DNA of 64,000 bases from Archangium violaceum (GTDB lineage: Bacteria; Myxococcota; Myxococcia; Myxococcales; Myxococcaceae). This document shows, one piece after another, positions 32,871 to 42,713 of the stretch (the first letter of the stretch is position 1; each line of letters begins with the position of its first letter). A program made the translations under genes and the position numbers. The stretch is from contig NZ_CP069396.1 of assembly GCF_016887565.1 (NCBI RefSeq), positions 5,376,001 to 5,440,000 on the forward strand, written 5' to 3'. The notes under the pieces are model-generated. The model was not told the DNA's origin. It saw only the letters and a program-made list of their open reading frames with translations, and did not search any database.

Positions 32871-34427
32871 TCACCGGGAGAGTCGGCGGACCCAGTCGAA
32901 GTACGTGGCGCGCGGGTCCTCCAGCGGATGGCGGAACAGGGCCCGGAGGTCCGCCTTGTCCACCTGATCCCCGTCGAAGCCCCGGTACAGCGCGTCTCCG
33001 AGCAGGTACCCCAGCGCGTGGCTGACGCCGTGGAAGAGCCGGTCCTTGCGCAGGGGCAGCAGCTTCACCGCCTCGTCGGGCACCTCCACCTCCGCCGCCT
33101 TGTGCGCCAGCACGAACGCGGCGATCTGCCGCTCCACGCCTCGTGCCTGGGCGAAGCGCAGCGCCCACTCGCCCGGGCCCAGGCAGCTGCGCCGCGGGTT
33201 CACCAGCTTCGAGCCGAAGAACCCCAGCGCCTCCTCCAGGCACCGCGCGTAGAACGCGTCCGAGGCCCGCCTCGGTGCCTCCATCGCGTCTCCCACCGCG
33301 CAGTGCCGCACGAAGTGCGCCGCCTCCTCGGCCGCGTGGTTCAGCGACAGCGAGGCCAGGTACGCCGTCCGCGCCCGGGGGATGTAGCAGCTCTCCCGCG
33401 ACAGGATGTGCCGCCGCAGCTGCAGCAGCTCGCCCTGCGTGAAGCGGCCCCGCTGCTGGATGCGCACCAGCGCGTCCTCGTCCGCCGCCGTCACCACCTC
33501 CACCTCGTCCAGCGCCCGGCCCACCGGCACTCCCGCCAGCCGGCCGATGAGGCTCGCCATCTCCCGGAAGCGCTCCGCCGCGCTCCGCTCCCGCAGCGGC
33601 GAGTCCCCGGACTCCGCCTCCAGGTAGTCCAGGAAGCTCTGCTGGCACACCACCGGTGAGGCGTTCAGCAGGCACAGCGAGCCGTCCGGCAGCTCCACCG
33701 CCTGCGCCGCGCCCGCCTTGCCCTCGCGCGCCAGCCGCCAGTACACGCCCTCGGCGTTCTGGTACACCACGAGCCCGCGCAGCCCGTGTCCCTCGCCCAG
33801 CGCCCGCTCCACCTGCGCCGGAAGGTGACAGGGCGCCACGTGGTACTGGCCCACCAGCACCATCACCCGCGGCCGATCCTCCGCCCGCACCGCCCGGGCG
33901 ATCCGCTCCGCCGCGTACGCGTCCCGCAGCTCCAGGGAGCGCTCGCCCTGGGCCCTCCGGTCGATGCCCACCACCTGCAGCCGATAACGCTTCGCGTAAG
34001 CCAGCAGCGAGCGCAGACCCGACCAGGCTCCGTTCCCCTGGCCCACGCCATGGCCCAGGCGGGCGAGCAGCGAGCGCTCCGCGAGACGACCCGCGAGGTA
34101 TGCCTCCACCGCCGCCTGGTGCCGGCCCTCCACGCACTCGAGCGCGAGCACCACCCGGCGGCCCGCCTCGCGTACGCCCTCGACGAGCTCCAGGTACGTC
34201 TCCTGCGCCAGCGGCAGCGTGTGGTAGTCGCCCACGTACACCACGTCCGAGGCCTGTACCTGCTGGGACACCGTCGAGGCGGTCAGCACCCGCCGGTACT
34301 CGGAGGTGCGCCGGCGATAGCGGGCCTCATAGGCCCGGAAGGCCACCGACTGCCCCTCGATGGCCCGGGCGATCTGGGCCTTCTGGCGGCGGAACAGGGC
34401 GAGGTGGAGAGCGAGCGACGCGCGCAT
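32871..34427 (-). CDS. ChaN/Cofac_haem_bdg-like protein with extra C-terminal domain
   Basis: A 518-residue cytoplasmic-looking protein. Residues about 60-260 match the ChaN-like (haem-binding, EreA/Tiki-related) fold: VVYVGDYHTLPLAQETYLEL, VVLALECVEGRHQAAVEAYL, VVGIDRRAQGERSLELRDAY, VMVLVGQYHVAPCHLPAQV. ChaN itself is a lipoprotein of about 300 residues; here there is no signal peptide, and some 260 further residues of helical sequence follow (AYLASLSLNHAAEEAAHFVR, YARCLEEALGFFGSKLVNPR). Ligand and role are unknown; erythromycin esterase-type hydrolase activity is another possibility for the fold. It is divergent from the TonB receptor gene. Confidence 0.75.
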   Translation of the reverse strand: MRASLALHLALFRRQKAQIARAIEGQSVAFRAYEARYRRRTSEYRRVLTASTVSQQVQASDVVYVGDYHTLPLAQETYLELVEGVREAGRRVVLALECVEGRHQAAVEAYLAGRLAERSLLARLGHGVGQGNGAWSGLRSLLAYAKRYRLQVVGIDRRAQGERSLELRDAYAAERIARAVRAEDRPRVMVLVGQYHVAPCHLPAQVERALGEGHGLRGLVVYQNAEGVYWRLAREGKAGAAQAVELPDGSLCLLNASPVVCQQSFLDYLEAESGDSPLRERSAAERFREMASLIGRLAGVPVGRALDEVEVVTAADEDALVRIQQRGRFTQGELLQLRRHILSRESCYIPRARTAYLASLSLNHAAEEAAHFVRHCAVGDAMEAPRRASDAFYARCLEEALGFFGSKLVNPRRSCLGPGEWALRFAQARGVERQIAAFVLAHKAAEVEVPDEAVKLLPLRKDRLFHGVSHALGYLLGDALYRGFDGDQVDKADLRALFRHPLEDPRATYFDWVRRLSR

Positions 34428-34535
34428 GGACGATCACAACTCGCACGCGCCCGCCACCCCGGCAAAAATTCGGCGGCCGGGCCCACCCCCCTTCCTTGAC
34501 GTGCCGATCCCCTCGGAGGAGCATCCAGGTTACCC

Positions 34536-37406
34536 GTGAAGTCCGCACTCCCGAGCCCCCCCACCGTCCTCTTCGCGCTGGTGCTCCTCGCGGCGCTGCC
34601 CGTGTCCGCCCAGGAGCAGGCGTCCCTGCTCCATACCGCGCCCGCCCAGGCGGAGCCCGGGGCGACGCTGGTGGTCGACGGCGTGCTCACCGGGACCCAG
34701 CGCATCCAGCGCGTCGTCATCCGCTACCGCGGCCCCGGCGAGCCCTACTCGGAGGCGCCCATGGAGCTGCAGTACGGCGACCTCTACCGGGGCGTCATCC
34801 CCGGAGGGAACGTCGTGCCGCCCGGCGTCGAGTACTACATGGAGGGCTACACCCCCGACGGCGACCGCGTGCCTCTCTTCAAGAGCGCCACCCGCCCGGT
34901 CCGCGTCATCGTCGTGGGGCAGGTGCCCTCCACGCGAACCCCGCTCTCCACGTCCCGGCCCGCTCCGGAGCCGGCTCCCTCGCCGCGTGCCACCGCCTCG
35001 GCCGCGCCGGCCCGGACCTCCGAGCCGGAGCCCGTCGCCCGCAGGCCCGAGCCCGCCCGGAAGGGCGCGTCGGCCTCGAAGGGGGAGTCGGCGCCGAAGA
35101 CCGCCGAGCCGGCGCCGAAGGCCGAGTCCCGGCCCGAGCCCACCCGGAAGACCGGGTCCTCCGATGACGCCATGGCGGCCCTGTCCGCCGACCTGCCTCC
35201 GGACACGGAGAGCGCCTCCTCGCGCCCGGCCCTCGCACGGGCCCCCCGGCCAGCCGAGCCCACCGAGCCCCCGCCCGAGCGCTCGGCGCTGGAGGAGGAC
35301 CTGGCCCTCTACACGGCCGAGGACACCCTGGCGCTCGCCACCCGTCACGAGGAGAAGGTGAAGAAGGTGCCCGCCATCGGCGCCTCCTTCGGGCGCGAGC
35401 AGATCCGTGCCCTTGGAGCGCGCACGGTGGCGGACGTGCTGGACGTGGTGCCCGGCCTCACCATCAGCCGCGACGTACAGGGCTTCCACCGCGTCGCCAT
35501 CCGCGGCCTTCGCAATGACGCCGAGGTGCTCTTCCTCCTCAATGGCCAGCGCCTCAACAGCTTCTTCGATGGCAAGGCGCTGATGAACCTGCCGGTGGAG
35601 AACCTCGAGCGCATCGAGGTCATCCGCGGGCCCGGCTCGGCGCTGTACGGCGCTGGCGCCTTCCTCGCGGTGGTGAACCTCGTCACCCAGCGCACCGAGG
35701 GCTTCCTCGCGGCCGTCTCCGGTGGAGGTTTCCCCGCGCTCGACGACCGGCTGGCCACCACCTTCGATGGCCATGCCTCCGGGGCTCACTCCTTCGGCCG
35801 CTTCAAGCTCTTTGGCGACGCGGACGTCTGGTTCCAGGAGGGGGACTCGGTCCCCATCGAGACGGACGCGCTCGACGCGGAGACGCTCGCCCAGAAGATG
35901 CGCGAGCCGTTGGATCCCGTCGGCTACACCCAGGACAAGCGCTTCCTGCTCAACCTGGGCCTGGGGTTCGGTCTCGACGTGACGCCCAAGGGGCACCTCA
36001 ACGTCTCCGCGCGGATGATCTCCGAGGATCGCGACGCCCTGATGGGCCTCTTCGACACCGCGGGCCCGGGCTCGCGCCTGGGGTGGCAGGTGTTCCTCGG
36101 CGACGTCACCTACGAGCACGAGCTGAACGATCAGGTGCGGCTGCGCGCGCGCCTCTACGGGGACCAGCAGCAGACGGATCGGCTCTTCCACATCGGCCCG
36201 AACGACTTCCGCACCGGCCCCGACGACAACCAGCTCTTCCCCGAGGGCATGCAGGAGCAGACCCGCGTCACCGTGCGCTCCATCGGCGCCAGCGTGGACT
36301 CGGACATCTCGCTCTTCGAGGGCAACCGCCTCTCGGTGGGCGCCGTGGGCGAGCTGCAGATGCTGGGCGCCTACAGCTACGAGACGAACTACACGCTCGA
36401 CAGCCGGCGCCGGGCCGAGCTCACCACGCCCGAGGGCCTGGTGGACATCCTGAACCTCGCGGGGGGCGCGGCCGCGCGGCGCCTGTCGCTAGGCGCCTTC
36501 GCGCAGGACCAGTGGACGGTGGTGGAGCCGCTCACGCTCACCCTCGGCGTGCGGGTGGACGCCACCCAGCTGCCCACCGTCAATGCCTCCAACGTCATCA
36601 CCGGCACCCACCTGGTGCCCACCATCAACCCGCGCGTGGGGCTCGTCTTCTCCGCCACGGACTCGCTCGTCCTCAAGCTGCTCTACGGCCGCGCCTTCCG
36701 TCCGCCCACGCTCCAGGAGCTGGTGGAGACCATCCCGGACACGGACTACAACCAGGGCCGCTTCGAGGGGAACCCGGCCCTTCAGCCCGCCGTGGTGAAC
36801 ACGCTCGAGGCCGGCGCGGACCTCGTCCAGGCCGCGGGTGATGCGCGCGTGCGCCTGCGCGCCAACGCCTTCTTCGAGAGCTTCTCCGACCCCATCATGG
36901 CCGTGGACACCTCGGGCAACATCGTCCCGGTGCGCAACCGCGAGCTGGGCGTGCTCGTCTACGGCCTGGAGGGCGAGGCCCGGCTGGAGGCCTCCAAGCG
37001 CGCCAACGCGTGGGTGAACGCCAGCCTCTTCCGCGCCGAGGACAAGGAGCTGCCCACCAACCACCAGTACCTCACCGACATCCCCCAGGCGCGCTTCAAC
37101 GCGGGCGTGTCCATGCCCATCGGTGACTTCATCAACTTCGATCTCGTGGTGCGCGCTGGCGCCGAGCGGCGCAACAACACCCGCTCCGTGCTGGAGCTCA
37201 TCCGCCGCTACAAGATTCCCGCCTACAGCCTCATCACCGCGCAGCTGCGCACCGAGCCCATCGGCGACCACTTCGAGCTGGCCGTGGTGGTGCACAACGT
37301 CTTCGACTCCGACCTGCGCGACGACGTCCCCCGGCCGGACCGCATGTCCGGCCTGCTGCCACGCGAGGGCGTCTCCGCCTTCCTCACCCTGAGGGCCCGC
37401 AACTGA
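34536..37406 (+). CDS. TonB-dependent outer-membrane receptor with long N-terminal extension
   Basis: A 956-residue protein; GTG 34536 with AGG eight bases upstream opens a signal peptide (VLFALVLLAALPVSAQ). Residues about 28-130 form a beta domain (VVIRYRGPGEPYSEAPMELQ). Residues 130-265 are a Pro/Ala/Glu/Lys linker unusual for receptors. The plug begins near 270 (IGASFGREQIRALGARTVAD, VLDVVPGLTISRD, VAIRGLRNDAEVLFLLNGQR, IEVIRGPGSALYGAGAFLAV). The barrel follows, ending FLTLRARN with a near-terminal aromatic pattern that is weak. It would import a large substrate such as a siderophore, vitamin or nucleotide-derived compound. Its stop overlaps the next ATG, which suggests a joint function with the 5'-nucleotidase-domain lipoprotein. 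Confidence 0.9.
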   Translation: MKSALPSPPTVLFALVLLAALPVSAQEQASLLHTAPAQAEPGATLVVDGVLTGTQRIQRVVIRYRGPGEPYSEAPMELQYGDLYRGVIPGGNVVPPGVEYYMEGYTPDGDRVPLFKSATRPVRVIVVGQVPSTRTPLSTSRPAPEPAPSPRATASAAPARTSEPEPVARRPEPARKGASASKGESAPKTAEPAPKAESRPEPTRKTGSSDDAMAALSADLPPDTESASSRPALARAPRPAEPTEPPPERSALEEDLALYTAEDTLALATRHEEKVKKVPAIGASFGREQIRALGARTVADVLDVVPGLTISRDVQGFHRVAIRGLRNDAEVLFLLNGQRLNSFFDGKALMNLPVENLERIEVIRGPGSALYGAGAFLAVVNLVTQRTEGFLAAVSGGGFPALDDRLATTFDGHASGAHSFGRFKLFGDADVWFQEGDSVPIETDALDAETLAQKMREPLDPVGYTQDKRFLLNLGLGFGLDVTPKGHLNVSARMISEDRDALMGLFDTAGPGSRLGWQVFLGDVTYEHELNDQVRLRARLYGDQQQTDRLFHIGPNDFRTGPDDNQLFPEGMQEQTRVTVRSIGASVDSDISLFEGNRLSVGAVGELQMLGAYSYETNYTLDSRRRAELTTPEGLVDILNLAGGAAARRLSLGAFAQDQWTVVEPLTLTLGVRVDATQLPTVNASNVITGTHLVPTINPRVGLVFSATDSLVLKLLYGRAFRPPTLQELVETIPDTDYNQGRFEGNPALQPAVVNTLEAGADLVQAAGDARVRLRANAFFESFSDPIMAVDTSGNIVPVRNRELGVLVYGLEGEARLEASKRANAWVNASLFRAEDKELPTNHQYLTDIPQARFNAGVSMPIGDFINFDLVVRAGAERRNNTRSVLELIRRYKIPAYSLITAQLRTEPIGDHFELAVVVHNVFDSDLRDDVPRPDRMSGLLPREGVSAFLTLRARN

Positions 37407-38245
37407 TGTCCCGCACGCTCACCGCCGCCATCCTCGCCGTGGCCCTCGCGCCGGGTCTCGGCTGCATCCAGTTCAACGACCAGTGCCAGCCGCTGGTGGA
37501 CGATCCGAACTCCGTCGTCGGCTACCTGGCCCAGGACGTCCTGCTCGACAAGCCCTTCACCCGCCACGACAACAACGCGCTGGGCCAGCTCGCCGCGGAC
37601 GCCTTCCTCCACGCGGAGGACGGCTCCAAGGCGCCCGCCGAGCTCGGCATCGTCAACGGGGGCTCGCTGCGCGCCGAGGGCCTGTGCGTCACCCGCACCT
37701 CCGTGCCCAAGGGCCCGCTGAAGAACGGCCTGCTGCACGAGATCCTCCTCTTCGAGAACGCCGTCATCACGGTGGACCTCACCGAGCAGCAGCTGGTGGA
37801 CATGTTCGAGCACTCGGTGGAGGCGCTGTCCCCGGAGGGCCAGCCCATCGTCTCGCCGTCCGGCGCCTTCCTGCACGTGTCCGAGGGCACCACGGTGCGC
37901 GTGGACTGCTCGCGGCCCAAGGGCCAGCGCGTGGTGGCGCTCAAGGTCAAGGACCGCACGGTGCCGCTGCCGCCGCGCGCGGATGCTTCCATCCGCTACC
38001 GCGTGGCCATGGCCGAGTTCCTCCTGGGAGGAGGGGACGGTTACGGCGCCATCTTCAAGGACGCGGGCAAGGACCTGTCACGCAACCCCGTCACGGCGAG
38101 CGCGACGGATGGCAAGGCCACGGACGCCAACCTCACCGAGGCCTATCTGCGGAAGAACCACGCCACGGACAAACAGCCTCTGGCGGAGGCTGAGCGTATC
38201 GTCTTCGTCGACTGCGCCCGGCCGGGCGGGCCCGGGGTGCAGTAG
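37406..38245 (+). CDS. lipoprotein with 5'-nucleotidase C-terminal domain only
   Basis: A 279-residue protein whose ATG overlaps the receptor stop (TGATG). The lipobox is in LAPGLGC. The mature part is the 5'-nucleotidase C-terminal (substrate-binding) domain: NALGQLAADAFLHAEDG, LGIVNGGSLRAEGL, ENAVITVDLTEQQLVDMFEH, FLHVSEGTTVRVDC, YRVAMAEFLLGGGDGY. The N-terminal metallophosphatase domain that holds the catalytic dimetal site is absent. On its own the domain should bind a nucleotide or related ligand but not hydrolyse it, so a substrate-capture role for the coupled TonB receptor is an attractive inference. Confidence 0.85.
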   Translation: MSRTLTAAILAVALAPGLGCIQFNDQCQPLVDDPNSVVGYLAQDVLLDKPFTRHDNNALGQLAADAFLHAEDGSKAPAELGIVNGGSLRAEGLCVTRTSVPKGPLKNGLLHEILLFENAVITVDLTEQQLVDMFEHSVEALSPEGQPIVSPSGAFLHVSEGTTVRVDCSRPKGQRVVALKVKDRTVPLPPRADASIRYRVAMAEFLLGGGDGYGAIFKDAGKDLSRNPVTASATDGKATDANLTEAYLRKNHATDKQPLAEAERIVFVDCARPGGPGVQ

Positions 38246-38270
38246 GCCGGCGGCGCGTGGCGCGCACGCT

Positions 38271-38489
38271 TCAGGACTGCGAATCTCCCGAACCGTCTGG
38301 CCGCGACGGCGTCGGCCCGAACACGTCATTGGGCGACGGCATCTTGCGCAGCTCGGCTCGGGCCACCTTCCATGCCTGCTGGACGATCCACGAGAGCGAG
38401 CGATCCTGCCGCGTCGCCTCGCGCTGGATTTCGTCCAGCATGTCCTCGGGGAAATAGAGGCTCTGCTTTCGATGATCGGTTGCGGCCAT
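38271..38489 (-). CDS. small ribbon-helix-helix-like KRKQSLYFPE-family protein, copy 2
   Basis: A 72-residue protein from ATG 38489 (MAATDHRKQSLYFPEDMLDE). The core (RKQSLYFPE-(D/E)-ML-x-EIQ-x-EA-x-RQDRSLSW-(I/V)-VQQAWK) is nearly identical to that of the gene at 38495. It resembles the short myxobacterial family I know as TIGR04563; strand-helix-helix spacing suggests DNA binding. The tail (KMPSPNDVFGPTPSRPDGSG) differs from copy 1. The 5-bp gap to copy 1 indicates one operon. Confidence 0.8.
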   Translation of the reverse strand: MAATDHRKQSLYFPEDMLDEIQREATRQDRSLSWIVQQAWKVARAELRKMPSPNDVFGPTPSRPDGSGDSQS

Positions 38490-38494
38490 GAGGG

Positions 38495-38707
38495 CTAGGA
38501 CCTTCCTTCCTCGCGAGGGTCCTGCCGCTCGTCGCCCGTGACGTCGTTCACGGCGGGGAACGACTTGATACGATCGCGAGCGATCTTCCAGGCCTGCTGC
38601 ACGACCCACGAGAGCGAGCGGTCCTGGCGATTGGCCTCCTCCTGGATCTCCTTGAGCATCTCCTCGGGGAAGTACAGGGACTGCTTGCGCTTGTCGGTGC
38701 CTGCCAT
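38495..38707 (-). CDS. small ribbon-helix-helix-like KRKQSLYFPE-family protein, copy 1
   Basis: A 70-residue protein from ATG 38707 (MAGTDKRKQSLYFPEEMLKE); GGAG and AGG lie upstream. The first strand (KQSLYF) and two helices (PEEMLKEIQEEANRQ, SLSWVVQQAWKIARDRI) fit a ribbon-helix-helix dimer. It ends with SFPAVNDV and an acidic/basic tail. It is the upstream member of a tandem duplicate pair, preceded by a strong terminator and a minus-strand promoter at 38839-39100 that may control it. Confidence 0.82.
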   Translation of the reverse strand: MAGTDKRKQSLYFPEEMLKEIQEEANRQDRSLSWVVQQAWKIARDRIKSFPAVNDVTGDERQDPREEGRS

Positions 38708-38838
38708 ACCTGGGTCTCCGGAGCGGATACGAGGTGACGACCTGAACACACCGGTGCCGTTATCCGACAGTCTCCCTGACGGGTCAACGGTTTCGGAGTG
38801 CTCCCACAGCGTATGCACCCGGACTGACGCCGTCTGGG

Positions 38839-38896
38839 AAAAAAACCCGCAAAAGGGAACGCCCCGGGTCCTCATGGCGAGAACCCGGGGCGTTCC
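38839..38896 (-). terminator. strong intrinsic terminator, minus strand
   Basis: GGAACGCCCCGGGT (38856-38869) and ACCCGGGGCGTTCC (38883-38896) form a perfect 14-bp stem with a 13-base loop. In minus orientation it is followed by TTTT (38854-38851) and a T7 run (38845-38839). No minus-strand protein gene lies upstream of it before tilS, which reads the other way. Confidence 0.8.
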
Positions 38897-39065
38897 GGAA
38901 AGAAGGACCGCCAGGACTGATCCCGGCGGCCCCGTGGGCCCAGAGGGGGAGGGGGGGGACCCCTAGGCCCAACTCCGTCAAAAATCCATGTTCAGAACAT
39001 CTTTCGTCGCGCGACCATTTCCCCCCACCCTCTTTTCCCCGACCCTCCCGTCCCTCGCGACCTGC
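38839..39065 (-). ncRNA. putative small RNA or attenuating leader
   Basis: A minus-strand promoter at 39072-39100 would start a transcript near 39065 that reaches the perfect terminator about 225 bases later. The interval holds no sizeable gene. It contains an 8-codon mini-ORF (MVARRKMF, ATG at 39018, stop at 38992) behind GGGTGGGGGG. It also contains G/C-rich segments (GGGCCTAGGGGTCCCC and CTGGGCCCACGGGGCC) able to form alternative stems. If the terminator is read through, the transcript would enter the tandem KRKQSLYFPE genes. Whether it is a free RNA or a regulated leader cannot be decided by eye. Confidence 0.45.
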
Positions 39066-39100
39066 GTGACGATCATAAGAATCGTCTTGCGCCCCTTCAA
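39016..39100 (-). promoter_or_regulatory. minus-strand sigma-70-type promoter and mini-ORF
   Basis: TTGAAG (complement of 39095-39100), a 17-base spacer and TATGAT (complement of 39072-39077) make one of the best promoters in the window. The -10 box is embedded in an inverted repeat, GACGAT-N7-ATCGTC (39068-39086), a possible repressor site. The start of the mini-ORF follows about 47 bases after the expected transcription start. Confidence 0.6.
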
Positions 39101-39155
39101 CCGGCTGCATCCGGTGTAACCCGACTCGCCCGATTCTGATTCCTTCCCCTGTTCA

Positions 39156-40526
39156 ATGGCCTCCACTGGTGAAACGAGCGTCCTTTTTTCGACGGCCCTG
39201 GAGCGGGCCTACCGGCAGTTGGGGCTGGCGGGGGGCTCGGTGCTGCTGGCCGTCTCGGGGGGAGCGGACTCGTCCGCGCTGCTCGTGGGCACCGCGCGGG
39301 TGCGCGAGTCCCTCTCCTTGAGGGTGGAGGTGGCCACGCTCGACCACGGCCTGCGGCCCGAGGCCCGGGAGGAGGTGGAGGCGGTCGCCCGGCTGTCCGC
39401 CCGCTGGGGGCTGCCCTGTCATGTTCGCCAGCTGCACCTGTCACCGGGTTCCGGGGTGGAGGCGCGGGCGCGCGAGGCCCGCTACCGGGCCCTGGAGACG
39501 CTGCGGCGGGAGCTGGGACTCCGAGTGGTAGCCACCGCGCACACGGCGTCGGACCAGGCGGAGACGCTCCTCATGAGGTTGGTGCGGGGCACGGCCCTCC
39601 GGGGCGCCGTGGGCATCCACCGGGCACGTCCCTTCCTCGTCCGCCCGCTCATCGAGCGCACGCGGGAGGAGGTGGAGGCCTTCCTGGCCGAGGAGGGTGT
39701 CTCCTTCGTCGCGGACCCCATGAACGTGGACCCCGCCTTCCTGCGCACCCGCATCCGCTATGAGGTGCTGCCGGTGCTGGCGCGCGCCGCGGGTTTTCCC
39801 GTGGCGCCGCACCTGGCCACCTTCGCCCGCCTGGCCGCCGAGGACGAGGCCCTGCTGGGCGAGCTGGCGGACGGGGCATGGACGCGGCTCACCCTCCCGG
39901 ATGGAAGCCTGGATGCGGTGGGCGTGCGCGCCCTGGAGCCGCCGCTGCGCCGCCGGGTGCTGGCCCGCCTGCTGGCCGAAGCGGGCGCCGAGGTGAACGA
40001 TGCGTCCCTCTCCCGGGCACTGGACGCGGTGGAGACGGGCCGGCCCGTGACGCTGGGCGGAGGCCATGAGCCCGGGGCACTCCAGCTCCACACGGCGGGA
40101 GGGCGTGTGCGCTGCGTGCGCCGTGGGGGTTCCACTCCACCGCCTCCGGCGCTCGTGCTGGCGGGGGAGGGGGCGTCGGGCGTCCAGGAGGGCACGGGGT
40201 GGCGCTTCGCCGTGGCGACGGACGCTCCCCCTCCGGGCACCCTGGGCCTGCCGCTGCCGGAGGAGACGCGCTGGCCCCTCAGCGTGCGGACACGGCGGCC
40301 CGGAGACAGGGTCCGAGGGCCCGCCGGCTCGCGCAAGCTGCAGGATGTGCTGGTGGACCGGCGCATTCCCGGGGAGCGCCGCGACTCGCTTCCCGTGGTG
40401 ACGGACGCCGAGGGGGCCGTGCTCTGGGTCCCAGGGGTCTGGAATTCCACACCCGCGCGGGCTGTAGGCCTCTTTCTGTGGGCCTCGCCTCCGCACCCGG
40501 GCATGCTCGGGACGACTCCGTTATAG
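39156..40526 (+). CDS. tilS: tRNA(Ile)-lysidine synthetase
   Basis: A 456-residue protein. It converts C34 of the tRNA-Ile CAU anticodon to lysidine with ATP and lysine. The PP-loop SGGADSSALL is at about residue 34; then LDHGLRPEAREEVEAVARLS, GSGVEARAREARYRALETLR and TAHTASDQAETLLMRLVRGT, all in family order. The C-terminal substrate-binding part is present (WPLSVRTRRPGDRVRGPAGS, RKLQDVLVDRRIPGERRDSL, VLWVPGVWNS). The start is ATG 39156, though no clear ribosome site precedes it. It leads the conserved tilS-ftsH block; 177 bp separate it from ftsH. Confidence 0.92.
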   Translation: MASTGETSVLFSTALERAYRQLGLAGGSVLLAVSGGADSSALLVGTARVRESLSLRVEVATLDHGLRPEAREEVEAVARLSARWGLPCHVRQLHLSPGSGVEARAREARYRALETLRRELGLRVVATAHTASDQAETLLMRLVRGTALRGAVGIHRARPFLVRPLIERTREEVEAFLAEEGVSFVADPMNVDPAFLRTRIRYEVLPVLARAAGFPVAPHLATFARLAAEDEALLGELADGAWTRLTLPDGSLDAVGVRALEPPLRRRVLARLLAEAGAEVNDASLSRALDAVETGRPVTLGGGHEPGALQLHTAGGRVRCVRRGGSTPPPPALVLAGEGASGVQEGTGWRFAVATDAPPPGTLGLPLPEETRWPLSVRTRRPGDRVRGPAGSRKLQDVLVDRRIPGERRDSLPVVTDAEGAVLWVPGVWNSTPARAVGLFLWASPPHPGMLGTTPL

Positions 40527-40703
40527 AGTCGACCACTGCGGAGGATGCGGGGGTGGAACCCCCAAAATAGTTGAGGCGTTTTTGCTGTTGCTGATACCGT
40601 CCGACAAACGGGTCACACACCCGGTGTCGTGACAAACGGTCGAAATGCTAGGCCTTTTTGACCGTGCCCTCATCCTGCCGAGCACCGAAAGGGCAGCTGA
40701 CAC

Positions 40704-42623
<1,920 letters not shown>

Positions 42624-42650
42624 CCTGAGCCGCGCTTCCGTGTAGAACCC

Positions 42651-42690
42651 GGGCCCTCTCCACTCACGTGGGGAGGGCCCTTCTGCTTTC
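42651..42690 (+). terminator. intrinsic terminator after ftsH
   Basis: GGGCCCTCTCC (42651-42661) pairs with GGGGAGGGCCC (42670-42680) over 11 pairs (one G-T) around an 8-base loop, followed by TTCTGCTTTC. Confidence 0.75.
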
Positions 42691-42713
42691 CGAGCCCCCG
42701 GAGCCGACCCGAC

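Noticed and set aside
38988-39000. ATGTTCAGAACAT palindrome as a LexA-type SOS box
   Set aside because: It contains GTTCAG but the upstream half does not fit the myxobacterial LexA pattern as I know it, and no SOS gene follows.
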